From assembly GCA_037783415.1 (NCBI GenBank), contig JAZGTN010000058.1, positions 2,020,001 through 2,084,000 on the forward strand: 64,000 nucleotides of DNA, written 5' to 3'. The notes under the pieces are model-generated. The model was not told where the DNA came from and searched no databases. It worked only from the letters and a program-made list of their open reading frames with translations. A program made the position numbers and the translations under genes. Below, piece by piece: positions 23,201 through 30,580 of the stretch; position 1 is the stretch's first letter; each line of letters begins with the position of its first letter. Source of the DNA: Leptasterias polaris (lineage: Eukaryota > Echinodermata > Asteroidea > Forcipulatida > Asteriidae).

Positions 23201-25353
23201 GGCAGTCAGTCGCTGCATTGAAAGAGCCAATCTTATCACAAGATTTTCAGCCTGATGATCTTTCTATGATGAACAACAATGCTGATGAACCAGCTGACAC
23301 AAAGAAAAGGCAGCTTCCTCATGTTCAACAATCAGGTTTGTTTCTTGGGGGTTTGTTTTTCTTCATTTCCCCAAAACTTGAGAACAGTCCCTGTTCCATC
23401 AGTACATCGATTACACTCGATGATATTTGTGTTTCTTTCTTTTTCAAAGTAAGGCTTTTTTATTGTAAATTGAAAGTTTGCTTGGGTTTTTCTACACCTG
23501 TACTTCCTTTTTTCTATGGTGCCAAAAGATAAATCCTTGTTTATTTCATTATGTTTGGAAGATAAGAACCCTGGTTGCTGGTTTTTTGTTTGTTTATAAT
23601 AATCAATTGTCAATGAGTCGAGCGTTTCATTATCATGGCACTTGTCCATGGAGCCTGGAAAAAGCAAATTTTGAAATAACAAAGCTAAGGATTGTGTAAG
23701 TGATTGCACCTTTTTTAGGGCTACTAAGATAATCAGAGACAATTAAATTATGATTTCTTCAAAGTAATATTGGGTGCCCATGTCACCGTGTTATATGGAA
23801 GATAGGATCCTGTAATGTGTGTAACTGGTTCAAGGGTGCAACAAGATTAAACCAAAATGATTCAACAACGAATATGAGTTCGATGAATAACAGTCTGATC
23901 TTAATATTTTTCACCCAAACCAATTCTCTAAATAGGCTAGTAATGTCAATGGACATTTTAAGATGAAAATCAAAAAGAAATAGTAATACAATTTCAACTT
24001 AAACAAAAATATAAAAAGTTCACACAGGAAAGAATTAATGCAATGAAAGTAATAAAAGGTAGAAATAAACTTAGCAGCTTGAAGAACTCTTGGTTGAAGA
24101 AACGATGACAAACCACTGAACGTTACACGACACTACTCACAATCCACACAAATACAAACAAGTTCAAGTGAAGAAAATGATAAAACAAAATCCAGAAACA
24201 TCAGGAAAAGTTCAGATTCTAGAAGACACATTATCTACATTCTTTGTGAAACTTTTGTAACATTTTTTTAAAAATTCAAGTCATGGTAAAGACCATGTCC
24301 CCATGTTTTCAAAAGTGTGACTTTGTACACTTCAGGGCCTATCTGACAGATAAGATCCTACACTAGTCGTATGGGAAATTTTTTTTCATGCTGTGTCATA
24401 GTTACCACATAAATTAATTAAAGAGTAATGAAACAGTTGTACAAGTTTTGAGATGTGCCCCTTTCTTTATGTAAAAAATTGACATAAACTGTATAGTGCA
24501 ATTTCCATAAAATGTAAGATTTGTATGTTTTCTGCCATTGAGTTGTGTACCTGCAGTAAGTCCAGGCTCTGTGGCTCTTTGGTAAACATGTGATGTCAAA
24601 GGTTACACGGTCTATAGGAAATAATGAATGCTTAAAACAATAATGCATGTTACCACTTTCTTGCAGTAAGGAAAAGGTACCTTGTCTGGCCAAAATCGCA
24701 TGAGAAAAAGGTAACAACATTCTTCAAGGAGATTATCAAAGGAGAAAGTCAGCAGTCTCTACCTAGTAAGTACAAGTATAATTCCCCTTAAGCCCTGCAT
24801 GTTCATCTAGATGTATGTACTCAAACTTTGACTCACTATGAAAGGTTCACCGATTTATGCTCGACAATTTGTAGATTACTTAAGAATAATCCTGTCACCT
24901 ACTGACAAATAAAATGAAGGTTTCACTGTTTCTTTTGTGGTTCTGATGAAAAGTAAGTTTATTTATGTCTCTCTTTTCATGTCACAGCTCACATGAGATA
25001 GTTTAACAATTATAGGAACCAAAATATATGTATTTCTAGCAGTTGATAAAATATAACAATATCATCCAGATAAGCTTACATTTAAAAAGATAAAAGTCTA
25101 TTAGATTAACAGTTTGAGATGTGTTTACAAGAGTCTCTACTTGAAAACTGTCTAATGAGCGAAGGGTTAACATGGAATAAATATAGTCTTTATTGTAATT
25201 TTTTTCACAGGAAGAAATCAAGTTGAATCCTTCTTAAAAGAAGAACCAGAAATTCCTTACAGTTGGACAACAATAAGGACCAAAGTAATGAACGAGAAGT
25301 CAAAGTGGCAAAGGATTATGAAAAAAAGGATGGAAGAGATGGGGGAAGACTAG
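2578..25353 (+). CDS. Gene 1: SET domain / zinc finger / tyrosine recombinase / SANT-like fusion protein
   Basis: I assembled this gene from splice sites and frame. Coding exons: 2578-2698 (acceptor before 2571), 5912-6074, 6949-7126, 8120-8203, 8734-8764, 12614-12666, 15105-15174, 15800-16416, 17091-17144, 19171-21058, 21345-21397, 23206-23335, 24667-24765, 25211-25353. All junctions are AG/GT, phases agree throughout, and the lengths sum to 3684 nt (1227 residues plus TAG). The domain order is SET (about 20-154), a Ser/Thr repeat linker (about 260-385), an acidic run (about 482-510), zinc fingers at C553-H572 and C632-C651, a tyrosine recombinase (about 860-1075), and a SANT/Myb-like tail (about 1148-1215). 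Recombinase residues seen: R904, K953, R1030, H1056 and Y1065. The role is inferred: chromatin or DNA binding with possible methyltransferase and DNA strand-transfer activities. Multiple introns and intact frames argue for a host gene, not a mobile element. The small exons 8734-8764 and 12614-12666 are the least certain. Confidence 0.8.
2805..4572. mobile_element. Long foldback element in gene 1 intron 1
   Basis: The left arm, about 2805-3310, and the inverted right arm, about 4140-4572, match over some 400 bases with moderate divergence. The outer ends read GCCCCATAAATAGGGCC on the left and the inverse on the right. Inner blocks such as GCAGACGGGCGTGAGAT and CCCGTCTGCGCAAAGAG also pair. The middle (3480-4050) holds three copies of a unit with GTTCAAGACTCAACACAAC. 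No coding potential is seen. Confidence 0.65.
4862..5475. mobile_element. Degraded copy of the Harbinger-like MITE seen at 17589-18519
   Basis: Its left end has GGCCATTATTTTTTTAATTA followed by CTTGGATTACGG, and its right end has CCGTAATCCAAG inverted. The interior shares the GAGCAGGGAGC, GTCTGTAAACGGACTC and TGTACATGATCGGTGGCA blocks with the later copy. The right terminal bases are lost. Confidence 0.6.
9590..10066 (-). pseudogene. GIY-YIG endonuclease fragment of Penelope-like element (left arm)
   Basis: The minus-strand ORF has VDRIQCECGKVYVGETGRNL, then RLKEHRAHGRRG and a KHSHITDHQVDWD block. This is the pattern of the GIY-YIG nuclease that follows the reverse transcriptase in Penelope-like elements (VYVGET, a conserved Arg, and EH). 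Only the last 150 or so codons of the parent protein are present, so it is a 5'-truncated fragment. It ends at the stop at 9590-9592. Confidence 0.75.
10168..10644 (+). pseudogene. GIY-YIG endonuclease fragment of Penelope-like element (right arm)
   Basis: Plus-strand twin of the left-arm ORF, identical in protein over most of its length (for example ALHSHKD against SLQSHKD is one of few changes). It ends at the stop at 10642-10644. No reverse-transcriptase motif precedes it. Confidence 0.75.
11453..11477 (+). CDS. Possible alternative 25-bp exon of gene 1
   Basis: It has a good pyrimidine tract and AACCAG acceptor, and a perfect GTAAGT donor at 11478. It enters in phase 0 and leaves in phase 1, exactly like exon 8734-8764. 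Either exon joins correctly to 12614-12666, but including both puts a stop (CAT AAC TAG) at the next junction. It is therefore either mutually exclusive with 8734-8764 or false. Confidence 0.3.
11930..12375 (+). repeat. Two tRNA-derived SINE copies
   Basis: About 11930-12080 and 12163-12370 share a box-B-like GGTTTGAATCCC / GGGTTCAAATC block. In both it is followed by the body GGACTCTGGAAAGTACTG or GGGACTCGTGG, CAGTGCTTAATAC and CGATGCAAAATTAA. The second has a box-A-like TAGCTCTGTGGACTAGTG upstream, so it looks tRNA-derived. A third copy is at 56870-57010. Confidence 0.6.
12710..14915. mobile_element. Harbinger-like DNA element carrying a BEN-domain ORF (2.2 kb)
   Basis: Terminal inverted repeats of about 36 bp start GGGACGAATTCAAAATTAAA at 12710 and end inverted at 14915 with three or four mismatches. 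Both flanks are TAA (12707-12709 and 14916-14918), the 3-bp target duplication typical of PIF/Harbinger. The interior carries a BEN-domain coding segment (13627-14134) but no visible DDE transposase or Myb protein. It lies wholly in the gene 1 intron 12667-15104. Confidence 0.7.
13627..14134 (+). pseudogene. BEN-domain coding segment with a frameshift
   Basis: The first part (13627-13983) encodes a Pro-rich stretch with repeats of the type ISEPADQPIPEPAN, then KASSFVQCLMPFFPANVMKK and SNWHSCFK before a stop at 13981. In another frame the protein resumes immediately as DGQRKKERLDRRLLLSMLDV, then EREFPGD, KSFVKIRSVINDKCRHSR, ending at a stop near 14134. The two parts together match the BEN-domain plan (S-N at the middle, LD, FP, and In-kCR at the end). 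A small indel near 13979-13984 breaks it. A TAG just before 13627 suggests an upstream exon was once spliced on. BEN domains bind DNA or chromatin partners. Confidence 0.6.
15345..15675 (+). repeat. 31-bp minisatellite in gene 1 intron
   Basis: About ten tandem copies of a unit with CAGTGTCTATGGGGACCAGC and CAAACACACAT; units start at 15370, 15401, 15432 and so on. A longer variant with TTATTGATTGCAGCAAATAT interrupts the array three times. It ends 125 bp before the exon that contains the unrelated 24-bp coding repeats. Confidence 0.9.
15800..16416 (+). CDS. Gene 1 exon 8: Ser/Thr-rich linker with tandem 8-residue repeats
   Basis: The exon has a TTGCAG acceptor at 15794-15799 and a GTGAGT donor at 16417. 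It enters in phase 1 from exon 15105-15174 and leaves in phase 0. It encodes residues about 234-439, with a core of roughly 15 copies of the octapeptide TAEHTTSA, followed by degenerate units. The repeat length of 24 bp keeps the frame open in several frames and on both strands, which is why this stretch shows many overlapping spurious ORFs. The likely role is a flexible linker between the SET domain and the recombinase half. It is expected to vary in length between individuals. Confidence 0.75.
15885..16262 (+). repeat. 24-bp coding minisatellite
   Basis: About 15-16 near-identical copies of a 24-base unit (ACGACCTCAGCAACTGCAGA plus GCAC) inside gene 1 exon 8. The last three copies carry a CACC variant in place of CGACC. 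The period is a multiple of three and keeps the frame. Confidence 0.95.
17589..18519. mobile_element. Harbinger-like MITE (931 bp)
   Basis: Inverted ends start GGCCATTTATTCTTGAATAC on the left and GGCCATTTTTTTTTGATTAC on the right (minus strand), each followed by TTGGATTACGG. TAA flanks both ends (17586-17588 and 18520-18522). The interior has A-runs and no transposase. It sits in gene 1 intron 17145-19170. Confidence 0.75.
18590..19070. repeat. Interspersed repeat with tandem TGACGTCA sites and a terminal palindrome
   Basis: TGACGTCA occurs at about 18785, 18838 and 18849, two of them in the paired arrangement GATGACGTCATCATGACGTC. The 3' part has a purine-rich AAGAAGAAGAAGAAGGGG tract and ends in the palindrome AGGTGTTCGTGC / GCACGAACACCT around 19010-19042. 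Relatives are at 22560-22895, 43340-43670, 53083-53275 and 60350-60560. Confidence 0.65.
19171..21058 (+). CDS. Gene 1 exon 10: two zinc fingers and tyrosine recombinase domain
   Basis: One 1888-bp exon carries most of the recombinase half. The TTACAG acceptor at 19165-19170 is preceded by a pyrimidine tract. The frame stays open upstream to 18976, but that part lies inside a repeat in the intron. The product has a Ser/Asp-rich acidic run, then C-x2-C-x10-H-x4-H (C553, C556, H567, H572), then C-x2-C-x11-H-x3-C (C632, C635, H647, C651), then a basic helical region (SAM-like core-binding domain) and the catalytic half. The catalytic half shows FNARRGGEPSRL (box A arginine), GKGNNHLVPVLF (the beta-hairpin lysine motif seen in phage-type integrases), NRHRIST (box C, with Lys or Thr where HxxR would have His) and HMGHSGNINQNIYQ (His and the tyrosine nucleophile). 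The whole pattern is that of tyrosine recombinases of the Crypton/DIRS type. All of it sits in a single exon, unlike gene 2. Confidence 0.85.
21059..21131 (+). promoter_or_regulatory. Possible alternative 3' end of gene 1 (intron retention plus AATAAA)
   Basis: If the GTAAAT donor at 21059 is not used, the frame runs on for 15 residues to TGA at 21103-21105, and an AATAAA lies at 21126-21131. A shorter isoform lacking the SANT-like tail is therefore possible. The spliced path is equally well formed (exon 21345-21397, phase 1 to phase 0). Confidence 0.45.
21640..21735. repeat. Short GC-rich repeat with two TAAGGCGCC/GATAAGGCGCCC blocks
   Basis: GGCGGATAAGGCGCCGGTTC and CAACAGATAAGGCGCCCC lie 55 bp apart in AT-rich intron sequence. 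It looks like the end of an interspersed repeat, but the family is not identified. Confidence 0.35.
21908..22016. repeat. 109-bp interspersed repeat, copy 1
   Basis: The block from ATTAACTTGATTATGTACAC to AATTGAGTTCTAG is repeated at 43735-43843 with a single visible change. It contains the short palindrome GCATTTGTTCACAAATGC. Confidence 0.85.
22560..22895. repeat. TGACGTCA repeat family member in gene 1 intron
   Basis: It contains GTGACGTCAC at about 22672, CCAGATGACGTCATAATGAC, and the degenerate palindrome GTTGTTCGCGC / GCACGAACACCTC at the 3' end. It is preceded (22275-22580) by GGTCAAGGTCAAAT and CCAGAAGTAAAGGTCATGTG modules that recur near 60660-60830. Confidence 0.55.
23206..25353 (+). 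CDS. Gene 1 exons 12-14: SANT/Myb-like C-terminus
   Basis: Exons 23206-23335, 24667-24765 and 25211-25353 follow in phase. The last two encode RKRYLVWPKSHEKKVTTFFK, a Gln/Ser/Pro link, then QVESFLKEEP and a segment with YSWTTIRTKV, ending at TAG 25351-25353. The spacing of aromatic and basic residues (R-Y-x-x-W, then K-K-V-x-x-F-F, then S-W-x-x-I-R) resembles the SANT/Myb-like three-helix domain often found after recombinase domains in animal Crypton-like genes. I recognise the pattern rather than a named family. No AATAAA is evident before the satellite array begins about 50 bp downstream. Confidence 0.65.
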
Positions 25354-25399
25354 CTTATATAAGACCAGTGTTTACAGGTATTGTTGAGAAATATGCAAT

Positions 25400-28300
25400 G
25401 GAGGGGGGGGGGACATTGCCAGTTGCAGTGTGTTATAACTTTTGTGAGGAAAGAGTAAAGTTGAAGAAATTGAAGTGTTAAAATTATCGTAGGGAAAGAG
25501 GTACATTTGGGAGACATAGCCAGTTTCTATATGTTAATTTTGTTTTTGTGTGGAAATGAACATTGTCAAATTGGAGACTGCCAAATTGCAATTTGCTATG
25601 ATTTTTTGTAAAATGTAAAATTGGAGACATTGCCAATCTGCAATGTGTTATAATTTTGGTTGGAAAAATGGTTTATTTGGGAGACTTAACCAATTTGCAT
25701 CAGTTATGGTTTGTGCTCATGAAAAAGGTACAATTTGAGACATTGCCAATTTGCAATGTGTTATAATTTTGGTGGGAAAAAATTGTTTATTTGGAAGACT
25801 TTGCCAATTTGCATCAGTTACGATTTTTGTTCATGAAAAAAGGTACAATTGGAGACATTGCCAATTTGCAATGTGTTATAATTTTGGTGAGGAAAAATGG
25901 TTTATTTGGGAGACTTTGCCAATTTGCAATAAGTCATGATTTTTGTTCATGAAAAAAGGTACTATTGGAGACATTGCCAATTTGCAATGTGTTATAATTT
26001 TGGTGCGAAAAATGGTTTATTTGGGAGACTTTGCCAATTTGGAATAAGTCATGATTTGTGTTCATGAAAAAAGGTACAATTGGAGACATTGCCAATTTGC
26101 AATGTGTTATAATTTTGGTGCGAAAAATGGTTTATTTGGGAGACTTTGCCAATTTGCAATAAGTCATGATTTTTGTTCATGAAAAAAGGTACAATTGGAG
26201 ACATTGCCAATTTGCAATGTGTTATAATTTTGGTGCGAAAAATGGTTTATTTGGGAGACTTTGCCAATTTGCAATAAGTCATGATTTTTGTTCATGAAAA
26301 AAGGTACAATTAGAGACATTGCCAATTTGCAATGTGTTATAATTTTGGTGGGAAAAAATGGTTTATTTGGGAGACTTTGCCAACTTGCATCAGTTATGAT
26401 TTGTGTTCATGAAAAAAGGTACAATTGGAGACATTGCCAATTTGCAATGTGTTATAATTTTGGTGGGAAAAAATGGTTTATTTGGGAGACTTTGCCAATT
26501 TGCAATAAGTCGTGATTTTTGTTCATGAAAAAAGGTACTATTGGAGACATTGCCAATGTGTTATAATTTTGGTGGGAAAAAATGGTTTATTTGGGAGACT
26601 TTGCCAATTTGCAATAAGTCGTAATTTTTGTTCATGAAAAAAGGTACTATTGGAGACATTGCCAATTTGCAATGTGTTATAATTTTGGTGCGAAAAATGG
26701 TTTATTTGGGAGACTTTGCCAATTTGGAATAAGTCATGATTTGTGTTCATGAAAAAAGGTACAATTGGAGACATTGCCAATTTGCAATGTGTTATAATTT
26801 TGGTGCGAAAAATGGTTTATTTGGGAGACTTTGCCAATTTGCAATAAGTCATGATTTTTGTTCATGAAAAAAGGTACAATTGGAGACATTGCCAATTTGC
26901 AATGTGTTATAATTTTGGTGCGAAAAATGGTTTATTTGGGAGACTTTGCCAATTTGCAATAAGTCATGATTTTTGTTCATGAAAAAAGGTACAATTGGAG
27001 ACATTGCCAATTTGCAATGTGTTATAATTTTGGTGCGAAAAATGGTTTATTTGGGAGACTTTGCCAATTTGCAATAAGTCATGATTTTTGTTCATGAAAA
27101 AAGGTACAATTGGAGACATTGCCAATTTGCAATGTGTTATAATTTTGGTGCGAAAAATGGTTTATTTGGGAGACTTTGCCAATTTGCAATAAGTCATGAT
27201 TTTTGTTCATGAAAAAAGGTACAATTAGAGACATTGCCAATTTGCAATGTGTTATAATTTTGGTGGGAAAAAATGGTTTATTTGGGAGACTTTGCCAATT
27301 TGCATCAGTTATGATTTGTGTTCATGAAAAAAGGTACAATTGGAGACATTGCCAATTTGCAATGTGTTATAATTTTGGTGCGAAAAATGGTTTATTTGGG
27401 AGACTTTGCCAATTTGCAATAAGTCATGATTTTTGTTCATGAAAAAAGGTACAATTAGAGACATTGCCAATTTGCAATGTGTTATAATTTTGGTGGGAAA
27501 AAATGGTTTATTTGGGAGACTTTGCCAATTTGCATCAGTTATGATTTTTGTTCATGAAAAAAGGTACAATGGAGACATTGCCAATGTGTTATAATTTTGG
27601 TGGGAAAAAATGGTTTATTTGGGAGACTTTGCCAATTTGCATCAGTTATGATTTGTGTTCATGAAAAAAGGTACAATTGGAGACATTGCCAATTTGCAAT
27701 GTGTTATAATTTTGGTGGGAAAAAATGGTTTATTTGGGAGACTTTGCCAATTTGCAATAAGTCGTGATTTTTGTTCATGAAAAAAGGTACTATTGGAGAC
27801 ATTGCCAATGTGTTATAATTTTGGTGGGAAAAAATGGTTTATTTGGGAGACTTTGCCAATTTGCAATAAGTCATGATTTTTGTTCATGAAAAAAGGTACT
27901 ATTGGAGACATTGCCAATTTGCAATGTGTTATAATTTTGGTGGGAAAAAATGGTTTATTTGGGAGACTTTGCCAATTTGCATCAGTTATGATTTGTGTTC
28001 ATGAAAAAAGGTACAATTGGAGACATTGCCAATTTGCAATGTGTTATAATTTTGGTGCGAAAAATGGTTTATTTGGGAGACTTTGCCAATTTGCAATAAG
28101 TCATGATTTTTGTTCATGATAAAAGGTACAATTGGAGACATTGCCAATTTGCAATGTGTTATAATTTTGGTGCGAAAAATGGTTTATTTGGGAGACTTTG
28201 CCAATTTGGAATAAGTCATGATTTGTGTTCATGAAAAAGGGTACAATTGGAGACATTGCCAATTTGCATCAGTTATGATTTGTGTTCATGAAAAAAGGTA

Positions 28301-30580
28301 CAATTTGAGACATTGCCAATTTGCAATGTGTTATAATTTTGGTGGGGAAAAATGGTTTATTTGGGAGACTTTGCCAATTTGCATCAGTCATGATTTTTGT
28401 TCATGATAAAAGGTACAATTGGAGACATTGCCAATTTGCAATGTGTTATAATTTTGGTGCGAAAAATGGTTTATTTGGGAGACTTTGCCAATTTGCAATA
28501 AGTCATGATTTTTGTTCATGATAAAAGGTACAATTGGAGACATTGCCAATTTGCAATGTGTTATAATTTTGGTGCGAAAAATGGTTTATTTGGGAGACTT
28601 TGCCAATTTGCAATAAGTCATGATTTTTGTTCATGATAAAAGGTACAATTGGAGACATTGCCAATTTGCAATGTGTTATAATTTTGGTGCGAAAAATGGT
28701 TTATTTGGGAGACTTTGCCAATTTGCAATAAGTCATGATTTTTGTTCATGATAAAAGGTACAATTGGAGACATTGCCAATTTGCAATGTGTTATAATTTT
28801 GGTGAGAAAAATGGTTTATTTGGGAGACTTTGCCAATTTGCAATAAGTCATGATTTTTGTTCATGATAAAAGGTACAATTGGAGACATTGCCAATTTGCA
28901 ATGTGTTATAATTTTGGTGAGAAAAATGGTTTATTTGGGAGACTTTGCCAATTTGCAATAAGTCATGATTTTTGTTCATGATAAAAGGTACAATTGGAGA
29001 CATTGCCAATTTGCAATGTGTTATAATTTTGGTGCGAAAAATGGTTTATTTGGGAGACTTTGCCAATTTGCAATAAGTCATGATTTTTGTTCATGATAAA
29101 AGGTACAATTGGAGACATTGCCAATTTGCAATGTGTTATAATTTTGGTGGGAAAAAATGGTTTATTTGGGAGACTTTGCCAATTTGGAATAAGTCATGAT
29201 TTGTGTTCATGAAAAAGGGTACAATTGGAGACATTGCCAATTTGCATCAGTTATGATTTGTGTTCATGAAAAAAGGTACAATTTGAGACATTGCCAATTT
29301 GCAATGTGTTATAATTTTGGTGGGGAAAAATGGTTTATTTGGGAGACTTTGCCAATTTGGAATAAGTCATGATTTGTGTTCATGAAAAAAGGTACAATTG
29401 GAGACATTGCCAATTTGCAATGTGTTATAATTTTGGTGCGAAAAATGGTTTATTTGGGAGACTTTGCCAATTTGCAATAAGTCATGATTTTTGTTCATGA
29501 AAAAAGGTACAATTGGAGACATTGCCAATTTGCAATGTGTTATAATTTTGGTGCGAAAAATGGTTTATTTGGGAGACTTTGCCAATTTGCAATAAGTCAT
29601 GATTTTTGTTCATGATAAAAGGTACAATTGGAGACATTGCCAATTTGCAATGTGTTATAATTTTGGTGAGAAAAATGGTTTATTTGGGAGACTTTGCCAA
29701 TTTGCAATAAGTCATGATTTTTGTTCATGATAAAAGGTACAATTGGAGACATTGCCAATTTGCAATGTGTTATAATTTTGGTGCGAAAAATGGTTTATTT
29801 GGGAGACTTTGCCAATTTGCAATAAGTCATGATTTTTGTTCATGATAAAAGGTACAATTGGAGACATTGCCAATTTGCAATGTGTTATAATTTTGGTGAG
29901 AAAAATGGTTTATTTGGGAGACTTTGCCAATTTGCAATAAGTCATGTTTTTTGTTCATGATAAAAGGTACAATTGGAGACATTGCCAATTTGCAATGTGT
30001 TATAATTTTGGTGAGAAAAATGGTTTATTTGGGAGACTTTGCCAATTTGCAATAAGTCATGATTTTTGTTCATGATAAAAGGTACAATTGGAGACATTGC
30101 CAATTTGCAATGTGTTATAATTTTGGTGGGAAAAAATGGTTTATTTGGGAGACTTTGCCAATTTGGAATAAGTCATGATTTGTGTTCATGAAAAAGGGTA
30201 CAATTGGAGACATTGCCAATTTGCATCAGTTATGATTTGTGTTCATGAAAAAAGGTACAATTGGAGACATTGCCAATTTGCAATGTGTTATAATTTTGGT
30301 GGGAAAAAATGGTTTATTTGGGAGACTTTGCCAATTTGGAATAAGTCATGATTTGTGTTCATGAAAAAGGGTACAATTGGAGACATTGCCAATTTGCAAT
30401 GTGTTATAATTTTGGTGGGGAAAAATTGTTTATTTGGGAGACTTTGCTCATTTTCAATAAGTCATGATTTTTGTTCATGAAAAAAGGTACAATTGGAGAC
30501 ATTGCCATTTTGGCAATTTGTTATTATTTTAGTGGGGGAAGAGTACATTTGGGAGACATTGCCAGGTACTATGTGTTATT
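25400..30580 (+). repeat. 115-bp satellite array, about 45 units, with higher-order structure
   Basis: The unit runs from GGTACAATTGGAGACATTGC to CATGAAAAAA; successive starts such as 28527, 28642 and 28757 give a period of 115 bp (116 in the GGGAAAAAA variants). Each unit is two related halves of 57-58 bp: one with GGAGACATTGCCAATTTGCA, the other with GGAGACTTTGCCAATTTGCA. Units at the left edge are degenerate, and the array is most uniform between 28400 and 30100. It starts about 50 bp after the gene 1 stop, so it may be part of that gene's 3' UTR. Confidence 0.95.

Noticed and set aside
25751..28521. Repeated ORFs of 60-80 codons in the satellite (HEKRYNWRHCQF type)
   Set aside because: The 115-bp period is not a multiple of three and the frames stop regularly; nothing suggests translation.
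25400..30580. CRISPR-like array
   Set aside because: The units are contiguous without unique spacers, in an animal genome. It is a satellite.
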